Assembly (NCBI GenBank): GCA_023667435.1
Contig: JAMPAB010000013.1
Coordinates: 1-33,815, forward strand
Reading direction: 5' to 3'
From: Corallococcus sp.
GTDB lineage: Bacteria; Bacillota; Clostridia; Christensenellales; CAG-314
DNA: 33,815 nucleotides
Positions 24,032-32,120 of the stretch are shown piece by piece. The position numbers and the translations under genes were made by a program. The notes beneath the pieces were generated by a model, which was not told the origin of the DNA, searched no databases, and worked only from the letters and a program-made list of their open reading frames with translations. The first letter of the stretch is position 1; each line of letters starts with the position of its first letter.

Positions 24032-26251
24032 TTATACAGTTTCGAGCGGAGCGAATTTCAGATTAAGAGATTTTTTACCGACGTTTTCGAAAACGATTTC
24101 GGCGACGTCTCCTTTTATTAACAAAATCATTCCAACGCCGAAAGAGGAATGTTTAACTTTTTGACCCACTTTGTATTTGCTTATTTCCCCCGCGCTTTTG
24201 CCCTGATTTGGCGCCTTGTCGGAAAAGTCTCGTTCTATCAGTTTATCCAAAAATCTATCGTCGGATAACTGCCGTTCGGAAACGGCAGGACGCGGCGGAG
24301 AAAGAAACTTTTGAACTTCGACGTAATACTTGCTGGGCATATTGCGCTGAGCCTGCCCCCACAGATAGCGCGAATTCGTCTTTGTAAGATACAGGCGTTT
24401 CTCCGCGCGCGTGACGGCAACGTACATAAGACGGCGTTCCTCCTGCAAACCTTCCGATTCGTAGGTAGCTCTGCTTGTGGGGAAAATGCCTTCTTCAAGC
24501 CCGACAACAAAGACCACCTTGTACTCCAAACCTTTTACTGCGTGAATGGTAGCTATGGTAATATAATCGGAATCGGTATTGTCTGCGTCTCCTTCGTTAT
24601 CCAGACTTACCGTTTCCAAAAAGTCCTGCAACGTAGCGGATGGGTTTGCCGCCTGAAATTCCGCCACTTCCGACTCGAACGCGTCTATATTCATAACGCG
24701 GTCGTCTTCCTCGTTTTCGGAGTAAATTTCCCGAAATCGCAAAGCGGAAATAAGATTGCGGACAAACGCTTGAAGAGGTAAATTCGCCGTTTTGTAAAAA
24801 CCGTCTATTAGCTTGTAAAATTCGGAAAGCTTTCCCCGTATAGAGGAGGAAACGGTATCGAGATTTCGTTCGTCGGATATGACGTCGAGCAAAGGGAGAG
24901 CGTACTCGGCGGACAAATCGCGGAGCTTAGCGATTGTGCCGTCGCCTATTCCGCGTCGTACGGGCGCGTTTAAAGCCCTTATAAACGCTTCTTCGTCGTA
25001 ACGGTTATGTACCAAACGCATATAGGCAAGCACGTCTTTGATTTCCCTGCGTTCGAAAAATTTAAATCCGCCGAACACCCTGTACGGCATACGGTTTTGA
25101 CGGAAAAGATGCTCGAAGCTGCGCGATAACGCATTGACGCGCATAAGCACGGCAAAATCTTTGTAGCGGTAACGCGGATTCATATACATAATGTTTTTTA
25201 TCTGCTCGGTAACGAAATACGCTTCGTCCTGCTCGTTGTACGCGCTGAACAGCTGCGTCTTTACGCCCTCCTCGTTGTCCGTCCACAATACTTTGTCGAA
25301 ACGGTTGCCGTTTTTAGATATGATAACGTTTGCAACGTCCAAAATACGCTTGGTGGAACGGTAATTCTGTTCCAGTTTGTACACGCTGCAATCGGAAAAG
25401 TCCGCCTGAAACTTTTTTAAATTGTACGACTCGGCGCCGCGCCAACTGTAGATCGACTGATCGTCGTCGCCGACTACGAATATGTTGCGGTGTTTTTCTC
25501 CGAGCATACGGAAAATTTCGTACTGAACCTTGTTCGTATCCTGAAATTCGTCAATGAGTATATATTTGTAAATTTCGCGGTACTTATCCAAAATTTCGGG
25601 AAACTTACTAAACAGCTTATGAACGTAATAAAGCAAGTCGTCGAAATCCATAGCGTTGTTTTGCGTCATTTTGGAAGTATATTCGTTGATGACGCGCGCA
25701 AGCTCGCTTTCGGAAGAACACTGCGTGGCGTTTGACAGCTTGTAGAATTGAGCGCTTAAATAATCGTCCTGCGAAACGTCCTTGATTTCTCCGTCCAAAA
25801 CGGCGGGAGCCTTATTCTTGATTTCGGAAATGCAGTCGGAAAACGCCTCGACCGTTTTGGCGTCGCTATCGTCGAAAACTTCCTTGACGATTTTTTTTAA
25901 AACGCTCTTTTTTTCCTCCTCCGTGTAGATGGAAAAAGAAGAACTGCGCGACAAAGCTTTCGCTTCGGCGCGCAAAACCTTCGCGCAAAAAGAGTGTATC
26001 GTGGAAACCTGCATAAAATACGCGTTGCAATTAAATTCGTAAAGGCGGTTTTTCATTTCGTTCGCCGCCTTGTTCGTAAACGTAATCGCAAGAATATTCG
26101 ACGGATTTACGCCGCATTCCGTTACGAGATAAAGTATTCTGTTTGTAAGCACGCGGGTTTTGCCCGAACCTGCGCCCGCAAGCACCAACGTGGGAGCAAG
26201 AGGCGCCGTTACGGCAGCAAGTTGCGCTTGATTGAGATTTTGTAAATTCAT
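24032..26251 (-). CDS. pcrA: UvrD/PcrA-type DNA helicase
   Basis: This 739-residue superfamily 1A helicase has a Q-motif (NLNQAQLAAV), Walker A AGAGSGKT (25-32), LAITFTNKAANEM, Walker B DEFQD (234-238), GDDDQSIYSWRGA, QNYRSTKRI and the late motif VAVTRAEKRLYL. Its C-terminus ends in a Tudor-like RNA polymerase-binding segment, VGQKVKHSSFGVGMIL, which marks PcrA rather than Rep. It acts in excision repair and in clearing proteins from DNA. No clear Shine-Dalgarno precedes the ATG. Confidence 0.96.
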   Translation of the reverse strand: MNLQNLNQAQLAAVTAPLAPTLVLAGAGSGKTRVLTNRILYLVTECGVNPSNILAITFTNKAANEMKNRLYEFNCNAYFMQVSTIHSFCAKVLRAEAKALSRSSSFSIYTEEEKKSVLKKIVKEVFDDSDAKTVEAFSDCISEIKNKAPAVLDGEIKDVSQDDYLSAQFYKLSNATQCSSESELARVINEYTSKMTQNNAMDFDDLLYYVHKLFSKFPEILDKYREIYKYILIDEFQDTNKVQYEIFRMLGEKHRNIFVVGDDDQSIYSWRGAESYNLKKFQADFSDCSVYKLEQNYRSTKRILDVANVIISKNGNRFDKVLWTDNEEGVKTQLFSAYNEQDEAYFVTEQIKNIMYMNPRYRYKDFAVLMRVNALSRSFEHLFRQNRMPYRVFGGFKFFERREIKDVLAYMRLVHNRYDEEAFIRALNAPVRRGIGDGTIAKLRDLSAEYALPLLDVISDERNLDTVSSSIRGKLSEFYKLIDGFYKTANLPLQAFVRNLISALRFREIYSENEEDDRVMNIDAFESEVAEFQAANPSATLQDFLETVSLDNEGDADNTDSDYITIATIHAVKGLEYKVVFVVGLEEGIFPTSRATYESEGLQEERRLMYVAVTRAEKRLYLTKTNSRYLWGQAQRNMPSKYYVEVQKFLSPPRPAVSERQLSDDRFLDKLIERDFSDKAPNQGKSAGEISKYKVGQKVKHSSFGVGMILLIKGDVAEIVFENVGKKSLNLKFAPLETV

Positions 26252-26328
26252 GGTAGTAAATAAGTCGCCCGCATCGGCGAATTCGCTTAAATCAGTCGCA
26301 AAAGTCGGAGGAACAAACTCAACAACGC

Positions 26329-26979
26329 CTATTGCGTCTTTTTCTTCGACGGTTTGCGTTTTGTCAAGCTGTTAACTTTCGTCAAATCTACGTCCGTTCC
26401 CTTGCCGTAGCTTGCTATAAACTTACGCTGCGCGGCATAACCGAAACGTCCCAGATGTCTGCCGATCGCGTAATATTCGCCGTGCTGGTAGTTGACAAGT
26501 TTTGCCTTGACGTAATCGATTTTTCCGTCGTCTGTCATGATTTCGTCGTCGACGTGAACGGCGACGACGTCGGCAAGAAACATATCGTGCGAACCGAGAT
26601 CGAGAACGGAGAACACCTTACATTCCATATTGACGGGACTTTCGGCAATCAACGGCGCCGACACGACGCTCGCGGCCGTTTTGGTTAATTTCATCTCGGC
26701 GAATTTGTCGATATCGCGTCCGCTGCGTATTCCGCAGTAGTCGCACGCGGCAAGCAGACGTTCGGAAACGAAATTTATGACGAACTCGCCCGAATTCTTC
26801 AAAATCTCGTAGCTGTGACGTTCGTGACGTACCGATATATATACCCTCGCCGGTTGCGAACACACGACGCCCGTCCAGGCGATTGTAATGATATTGGAAT
26901 TCTGCATGTCGCCTACGGTCGCCATCACCACAGGCAGCGGCGCAAGCATAGTCGCTCCCTTCAAAATTGTTTTAGACAT
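26329..26979 (-). CDS. flavin reductase-like FMN-binding protein
   Basis: This 216-residue protein belongs to the flavin reductase-like/split-barrel family. MSKTILKGATMLAPLPVVMA opens the FMN barrel, followed by MQNSNIITIAWTGVVCSQPA and SGEFVINF, all typical of the DIM6/NTAB group. Members reduce or bind FMN; substrate and partner are unknown here. The ATG at 26979 is chosen over an in-frame ATG 15 bases upstream because GGAGG sits 5 bases before it. The C-terminal tail is very Lys-rich (KRKPSKKKTQ). Confidence 0.85.
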   Translation of the reverse strand: MSKTILKGATMLAPLPVVMATVGDMQNSNIITIAWTGVVCSQPARVYISVRHERHSYEILKNSGEFVINFVSERLLAACDYCGIRSGRDIDKFAEMKLTKTAASVVSAPLIAESPVNMECKVFSVLDLGSHDMFLADVVAVHVDDEIMTDDGKIDYVKAKLVNYQHGEYYAIGRHLGRFGYAAQRKFIASYGKGTDVDLTKVNSLTKRKPSKKKTQ

Positions 26980-27018
26980 ATATACCTCCGACATTTACTC
27001 GTCGCGTTCGAAAATAAG

Positions 27019-27180
27019 CTAGACGGAAAAGAGTCCACCGTCCGCATCAAGCAAAACGGGGACGTAGCCGACATATCTATAACCGTTTGCAGCGTAACGA
27101 TCGATAATTTCGCGATGTTCCTCTTGCTCGCGCTTTAAAATTCCCTTGAACCGAATAGGCACGTATTCGTACTTTTTCAT
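27019..27180 (-). CDS. DUF4177-like microprotein (53 aa)
   Basis: A 53-residue ORF begins MKKYEYVPIRFKGI and continues with EEHREIIDRYAANGYRYVGY. The MKKYEYxxI opening, a helix ending in an A-N-G-Y/W turn and a following beta strand are the layout of DUF4177 proteins, small alpha-beta proteins of unknown function. GGAGG lies 10 bases before the ATG and is formed by the last codons of yigZ. The gene therefore follows yigZ by 6 bases and precedes the flavin reductase gene by 39 bases, all on the minus strand. Confidence 0.75.
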   Translation of the reverse strand: MKKYEYVPIRFKGILKREQEEHREIIDRYAANGYRYVGYVPVLLDADGGLFSV

Positions 27181-27186
27181 AGTCAA

Positions 27187-27807
27187 TTATCCTCCGTAAA
27201 CAGATAAAAACTCGTCGGAAACGGCTACCTGTCCTTTTCCCAGCGTATTTTGAGATATTATGTCACAAATAGTAGTTGACGATTTACTCAAAATCAAGTA
27301 ATGCAACGTCACTTTGTCTGCATACTCGACGTTTTGTTCCGCCGCGACGCCCTGCAACGCCCTGCGCACGGTTTTGAGTAAAGAATACTCTACCGTCACG
27401 TCCAAAGAACGACACAAACGCATCGCAACTTTATCCGCCGCAGTCAATACGTTCGCTGCAGCGCCGTTGTACGCCCTCACAAGACCTCCTGCGCCGAGTT
27501 TTACTCCTCCGAAGTATCTTGTTACTACCACGCAGACGCAGTCGAGGTTATTCGCCTTTATGCACTCGTATATAGGCATCCCCGCCGTCCCCTGCGGCTC
27601 GTTATCGTCGGAAAATTTCGCCTTATCTCCTACGATATACGCGTAACAGTTATGGGTAGCATCGTAAAACTTTTTGCGTTTGCTTTCGATAAACGCAACC
27701 GCGTCCTCTACCGTTTCCGCGCGAACCGCCGAAGCGATAAACCGTGATTTTTCTATTACGGTTTCGCGCGTATATTCGCCGTTGCCGAGAGTTACGTATT
27801 CTTTCAT
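27187..27807 (-). CDS. yigZ: YigZ/IMPACT family protein
   Basis: This 206-residue protein has the IMPACT domain: EKSRFIASA near the start, then DDNEPQGTAGMPIYE and VTRYFGGVKLGAGGLVRAY, which are diagnostic. A C-terminal DUF1949-like ferredoxin fold follows. The eukaryotic relative regulates translation through Gcn2; the bacterial role is not established. Its ATG overlaps the tyrS stop in an ATGA, implying coupling. Confidence 0.92.
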   Translation of the reverse strand: MKEYVTLGNGEYTRETVIEKSRFIASAVRAETVEDAVAFIESKRKKFYDATHNCYAYIVGDKAKFSDDNEPQGTAGMPIYECIKANNLDCVCVVVTRYFGGVKLGAGGLVRAYNGAAANVLTAADKVAMRLCRSLDVTVEYSLLKTVRRALQGVAAEQNVEYADKVTLHYLILSKSSTTICDIISQNTLGKGQVAVSDEFLSVYGG

Positions 27808-29009
27808 TTTATAATAACGCGAAGGTGAACTTTCTTACCCTTATGCAGTACGAATTCGCCTTTACTTATAATATCGGAAGGAAGCGTCCACAAATGCGTG
27901 GCGATTTTTTCGTCGTTGACGGATACTCCGCCGCCTTCGATAAGACGTCTCGCTTCGCCGTTGGATTTGCACTGTCCGCATTTGACAAGTATATCCACTA
28001 TGTTGACGGGGTCGGAAATCTCTGCAACGGGCATATTGTCCACGTCCGCGCTAAACGAAGCTTTTACCTGCTTTAACACTTCATCTGCAATTTCTTTTCC
28101 GTGTACTATCGCCGTCACCTCGTACGCAAGACGCTCCTTAGCGGCGTTCATACGCTCGTCGTTGTGCGCGGTCAGTTCGGCTATTTCGGCAAGGTCCATA
28201 AAAGTAAGCAATTTCATGCAAGTAGCTACTCTGTCGTCCTCTACGTTGCGCCAATACTGGAAGAAATCGAACGGACTTGTTTTTGCTGCGTCCAACCATA
28301 CGGCGCCTTTTGCCGTTTTGCCCATCTTCTTGCCTTCGCTCGTAGTAAGCAAAGAGAACGTCAACGCGTAAGCCTTCTTCCCTTTCTTGCGGCGGATAAG
28401 GTCCGCGCCTGCGAGCATATTGCTCCACTGATCGTCGCCACCCGCTTGCAACACGCAGTTATAACGGTTGTTCAGTTCCAAAAAGTCGTAACCTTGCATA
28501 AGCATATAGTTGAATTCCAAAAAACTCAGACCTCGCTCCAAGCGCTGCTTAAAACACTCGGCGGTAAGCATCTGATTGACGGAGAAACAGGTTCCTATCT
28601 CGCGCAGAAAATCTATGTAGTTGAGGTTACACAGCCAGTCGGCATTATCTGCGACAATCGCTTTGCCGTCGGAAAAATCTATAAAACGCGATATCTGCTT
28701 TACAAAACAGTCTACGTTGTGTTGAACGGTTTCCCTCGTCATCATACTGCGCATATCGGTACGTCCGCTGGGATCGCCGACCATTCCCGTGCCGCCGCCT
28801 ACCAAAACTATCGGGCGGTGTCCCGCGCGCTGCATATGCGCCATAGCCATAAGGGTGACGAAATGCCCCACGTGCAAACTGTCTGCCGTCGGGTCGTAAC
28901 CGGTGTAGAAAGTTACTTTTTCTTTTCCGAGCAATTCGTATAATTCGTCTTCGAACACTACTTGTTTTACATATCCGCGTTCTTTCAATACGTCAAGTAC
29001 GTTTTTCAT
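27804..29009 (-). CDS. tyrS: tyrosyl-tRNA synthetase
   Basis: This 401-residue class I synthetase charges tRNA(Tyr). The HIGH-type motif is HVGH (46-49), the tyrosine pocket segments YTGYDPTADSLH and GGDDQWSNML are present, and the KMSKS loop is KMGKT (228-232), a normal variation for this family. A C-terminal S4 RNA-binding domain starts near residue 335. AGGAG lies 9 bases before the ATG. There is no T-box leader upstream. Confidence 0.96.
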   Translation of the reverse strand: MKNVLDVLKERGYVKQVVFEDELYELLGKEKVTFYTGYDPTADSLHVGHFVTLMAMAHMQRAGHRPIVLVGGGTGMVGDPSGRTDMRSMMTRETVQHNVDCFVKQISRFIDFSDGKAIVADNADWLCNLNYIDFLREIGTCFSVNQMLTAECFKQRLERGLSFLEFNYMLMQGYDFLELNNRYNCVLQAGGDDQWSNMLAGADLIRRKKGKKAYALTFSLLTTSEGKKMGKTAKGAVWLDAAKTSPFDFFQYWRNVEDDRVATCMKLLTFMDLAEIAELTAHNDERMNAAKERLAYEVTAIVHGKEIADEVLKQVKASFSADVDNMPVAEISDPVNIVDILVKCGQCKSNGEARRLIEGGGVSVNDEKIATHLWTLPSDIISKGEFVLHKGKKVHLRVIIK

Positions 29010-29039
29010 TTTGTATTACTCCTAAATTTATAATTCGTC

Positions 29040-29104
29040 GGCGGCAAATTGCTATAACACGTACGATACCGATTCGGTCAAACAGAGTTCGCAATTACGC
29101 CGCC
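29040..29104. promoter_or_regulatory. long-stem hairpin between the ABC permease and tyrS
   Basis: GGCGGC and AATTGC (29040-29052) pair with GCAATT and GCCGCC (29091-29104), a 12-bp stem with an internal mismatch and a loop near 38 bases. It lies within the 109-base gap, downstream of the permease stop and upstream of tyrS on the same strand. No U-tract follows on either side. It could be a 5' leader element of tyrS or a 3' end structure of the exporter mRNA. Confidence 0.4.
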
Positions 29105-29118
29105 GTATTTAATTTCCG

Positions 29119-30831
29119 TTAAGGTTCGATATTGTCAAAATACCGTTCGGCTTTTCCGATCATTATCTTATACGACACTGCGGCAAAGCCTGCCGCAACG
29201 CCCAAAATCAAAGCCCACATAATAATAAGCATATACGTTCCGTTTGTGTTGACATATCCGACAATGCACGGCACGGCAATAATCGCCACCGCCAATAAAC
29301 AGATTATTCCCACAAGCATTGCAAGCCAACTGTTTTTTGCATTTTTCAAACTCTGATTGAAATTAGTCCAACCGAGTTTAGGCGATTTGAGATCGATGAG
29401 AGTAGTTATGCACATAGCGCCGAAACCCAACAACGCCATAGTAATCAACATAAGCAACCCGTAATACCAATGCACTTTAAACAGTACGACTACCAGCACG
29501 CACATTACCGCGTCGGATATCAACATTGCCGACGTTGCAAGCGTAACCTTTGCCAACAGGTATTTGTTAAAGGACAGAGGCAGACTCTTGATTATGTAAA
29601 TCGACTTGTTTTCGCGTGAGATCGGATACAAACCCAGTACGTTGCTTGTCATGCCGAGCATAGACATATACGCTATCAGTACCATAGGCGCGATGACCTG
29701 ATACAACGGTTCGCCGAACAGCAAATCAATAAGATTTTCCCCGTCTTCGCCCGACATGGTAAACGCGAAATAGAATATCGCTACCATAAGCGGCAAGACC
29801 ACAAGGGATAAAATACACTGAAATCCCATTTGACCGTCGCGTACGACGCGTTTGATATCGGTAAAGATAAGCTCCTTCACAACGCCATTATTCCTAACCT
29901 GCAAATCGGACGTTTTGACTTTTCTTTTAGCGGAGGAGCTTGCGCCCTCTGCCGTAGTCGACAGTATCCAGTGGTAAAACGGCATAGCCATAAGAACGAC
30001 TATACCCAAAAGCAGAGCGTTCTCCGCAACCGCAATAAGCAGATTCAACGCAACGGCGCCTATACTTGCTCCCAGCAGAGCTTTGGCAAGGGAATAGTCT
30101 GAATGAACGTATCTTGTAAACTGCCCCATTCCCTGCAGCTTTTCCAGCAATACGGTCGCCATATCCTCGTTGCCCGTAATATCCGAGTCGCCCATAAAAC
30201 CCATCGCGGACATTCCCACAATGTAGAGAACCATAATTATTACAAACAGCAAAATCTGCAAAACGGTATTGACTACGCTGTTTTTGCTTACTTTGGCGAT
30301 AAACGCCGAAAAAGGAATGGCGATTATGCTTCCAACAAGCATGGGCAGCATGGGAATAAGAACGAGCGCGACTATAAAAAGCGCGTAATATCCGACGCCT
30401 GCGGACAGACCTATTCCGAAAGGTAGCAGCGTCACCAATATCATGACGGCAGTAGTTATGACCTCGTTTAAATACGCGACCGTCAATTTAGCCGAGAATA
30501 CCGTTACCGCCTTGACGGGAAGAAACAGCAGCTTGTCGGCGTCTTTTGCGGTAAACACGTTAGAAATCAACGTAGGAATACCGAACATCAACACTGCTCC
30601 CTGACATACGAATATAAGTACGGAAGTAATTTCGGAAACGTTGTCCAATCCCCTAGAGACGGTTCCCAAAAAGTACATTCCCGACGCGACGCTTATGAGC
30701 ATCGGCAAAAAACACAGCGCCAGCGCGACGTACGCAACTATCGTTCCGCCCTTTTTGCGCTTACCCTGCTGAGGTTTGACGCGATACTGCTGAACGAACA
30801 GCAATTTAACGAGAGACAAATATTTTTTCAT
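29119..30831 (-). CDS. ABC exporter permease (ABC-2-like)
   Basis: This 570-residue protein has roughly a dozen hydrophobic segments and no soluble domain. It opens MKKYLSLVKLLFVQQYRVKP and a basic stretch, then paired membrane segments. Halfway along, a cytoplasmic stretch (about 290-330, TTAEGASSSAKRKVKTSDLQ) separates two membrane halves. YPISRENKSIYIIKSLPLS is a segment often seen in large Clostridia ABC-2 permeases. It follows its ATPase by 19 bases. The substrate is unknown; no processing or immunity gene is nearby. Confidence 0.85.
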   Translation of the reverse strand: MKKYLSLVKLLFVQQYRVKPQQGKRKKGGTIVAYVALALCFLPMLISVASGMYFLGTVSRGLDNVSEITSVLIFVCQGAVLMFGIPTLISNVFTAKDADKLLFLPVKAVTVFSAKLTVAYLNEVITTAVMILVTLLPFGIGLSAGVGYYALFIVALVLIPMLPMLVGSIIAIPFSAFIAKVSKNSVVNTVLQILLFVIIMVLYIVGMSAMGFMGDSDITGNEDMATVLLEKLQGMGQFTRYVHSDYSLAKALLGASIGAVALNLLIAVAENALLLGIVVLMAMPFYHWILSTTAEGASSSAKRKVKTSDLQVRNNGVVKELIFTDIKRVVRDGQMGFQCILSLVVLPLMVAIFYFAFTMSGEDGENLIDLLFGEPLYQVIAPMVLIAYMSMLGMTSNVLGLYPISRENKSIYIIKSLPLSFNKYLLAKVTLATSAMLISDAVMCVLVVVLFKVHWYYGLLMLITMALLGFGAMCITTLIDLKSPKLGWTNFNQSLKNAKNSWLAMLVGIICLLAVAIIAVPCIVGYVNTNGTYMLIIMWALILGVAAGFAAVSYKIMIGKAERYFDNIEP

Positions 30832-30850
30832 AATATCACGCCTCCTCTCG

Positions 30851-31579
30851 TTACAGTATAGTATCTGAAGTAATTGTAAGGAACAGACTTTCCAAAGAGA
30901 CGTTTTTGTCCGCGCGTATGTTTTCCAAAGTATCTACCGCCACCAACTTGCCGTGATTGATTATTCCAATACGGTCGCACACTTTTTCCACTACGTCTAT
31001 TACGTGAGAACTGAAAAATACAGTATTGCCGCTGTCGGCGTGCTTGCGCATAAGCTGTTTCAACTGAAACGCGCTTTGCGGATCCAACCCCGTTAAAGGT
31101 TCGTCCAAAATCCACACCTTAGGCTCGTGTACGAGCGCGGCGATTACCATAAGTTTTTGCTTCATTCCGTGCGAATAGGACGAAATCATATTAGGCAACG
31201 CCGAAGTCAGTTGAAACATTTCGGCGTATTCCGCTATACGCTGCTGCAACAGGGACGTTTCTACGTTGTACATTGTGCCGATAAAATTGAGATATTCGAT
31301 ACCTTTTAAAGTTTCGTACGTTTCGTGATTGTCGGGCACGAACCCTATGCGCGACTTTGCGGCGGTAGGATTGTCCGCAATATTTACGCCGTCCACCTCT
31401 ATCGAACCTTCGGTAGGCGTAAGTATTCCCGTTATCATCTTGATCGTAGTAGATTTTCCCGCCCCGTTAGGACCCAAAAAGCCGAATATTTCGCCGTCCT
31501 TTATTTCCAGCGACAGGGAATCTACCGCTTTGTTTTGAGATTTGCCGTACGTTTTAGATACGTTAGTTAATCTGATCAT
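30851..31579 (-). CDS. ABC transporter ATP-binding protein
   Basis: This 242-residue ATPase has Walker A GPNGAGKS (36-43), an altered signature SSYSHGMKQK (133-142) in place of LSGGQ, Walker B VWILDEP (155-161) and a switch His in FFSSHVID. The YSHGMKQ form is common in ABC-2 exporter ATPases. The Q-loop position reads GFVPDN rather than having a Gln, also common in this group. It powers the adjacent permease. Confidence 0.95.
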   Translation of the reverse strand: MIRLTNVSKTYGKSQNKAVDSLSLEIKDGEIFGFLGPNGAGKSTTIKMITGILTPTEGSIEVDGVNIADNPTAAKSRIGFVPDNHETYETLKGIEYLNFIGTMYNVETSLLQQRIAEYAEMFQLTSALPNMISSYSHGMKQKLMVIAALVHEPKVWILDEPLTGLDPQSAFQLKQLMRKHADSGNTVFFSSHVIDVVEKVCDRIGIINHGKLVAVDTLENIRADKNVSLESLFLTITSDTIL

Positions 31580-31684
31580 ATTTTTTCTCCGAATAATTTT
31601 TTTAGATAGGTTTGTTGTAAAGACGTTTTTTACCTTCTACGGAGGGCGCAAAGCTTTTGCAGCCGATACGTTTAAAAGTTTATA

Positions 31685-31693
31685 CCCCCCCCC
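31685..31693 (-). repeat. C9/G9 homopolymer before the ABC exporter operon
   Basis: Nine consecutive C residues on the plus strand read as G9 on the minus strand, directly followed by TATAAA, about 100 bases before the ATPase ATG. TATAAA is a possible -10, but I see no good -35 at 17 bases. The nearest, TTGCAA, is 24 bases away. It is the second longest C tract in the window after the one at 3207. Confidence 0.6.
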
Positions 31694-31772
31694 GTTTGCA
31701 GAAGCGTTTTGCAACGAGGGTAATTGCGAGGGATAAAGTCATCTTCGGTATTTCCTAGTATAAATTATTCCG

Positions 31773-32075
31773 TTATTTCTTTTTCTTTTCGGATGCGCCA
31801 AGATACGTAGCGTACACTACTTTACGAAGAAAATCGGCGTCGCCCGATACTACGTACGACGGCTTGGCGCCTTGATACGGAGGACGTTGAGGCAAGTCTT
31901 TGACAAGTTCGCCGTTCTGTCTGTTACTCTTTACGAACAAAGCGTTGTCGCATACGCACGCCGTATACCTGCCGTTTACGTACAGCAGGTATTCGCCCAT
32001 CATAGGACGTACGGTTACGTCGCCCAACTCGGAAAGATCGGCGATTAAATCGGATAAATAGCTTTTATCGGTCAT
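31773..32075 (-). CDS. TfoX N-terminal domain protein
   Basis: This 100-residue protein matches the TfoX/Sxy N-terminal family: VTVRPMMGEYLLYVNGRYTA then ALFVKSNRQNGELV and GAKPSYVVSGDADFL. In gammaproteobacteria the full-length TfoX controls competence with CRP, but stand-alone N-terminal domains like this are widespread in Bacillota and their role is not known. A polylysine tail ends it. AGGAG lies 11 bases before the ATG. It follows rarA by 45 bases and may be co-transcribed with it. Confidence 0.85.
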   Translation of the reverse strand: MTDKSYLSDLIADLSELGDVTVRPMMGEYLLYVNGRYTACVCDNALFVKSNRQNGELVKDLPQRPPYQGAKPSYVVSGDADFLRKVVYATYLGASEKKKK

Positions 32076-32120
32076 ATATTCAACTTCTCCTATGCGTAAA
32101 ATACGAAACGAAAATTTGCG

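Noticed and set aside
28101..28943. 280-codon ORF antisense to tyrS
   Set aside because: It is a shadow of an intact tyrS with no independent support.
29010..29118. T-box riboswitch before tyrS
   Set aside because: The gap is only 109 bases and no GGTGGNACCGCG-like antiterminator core is present.
31680..31742. 20-codon minus-strand ORF containing the G9 tract in frame
   Set aside because: No ribosome site and no hallmark of a leader peptide.
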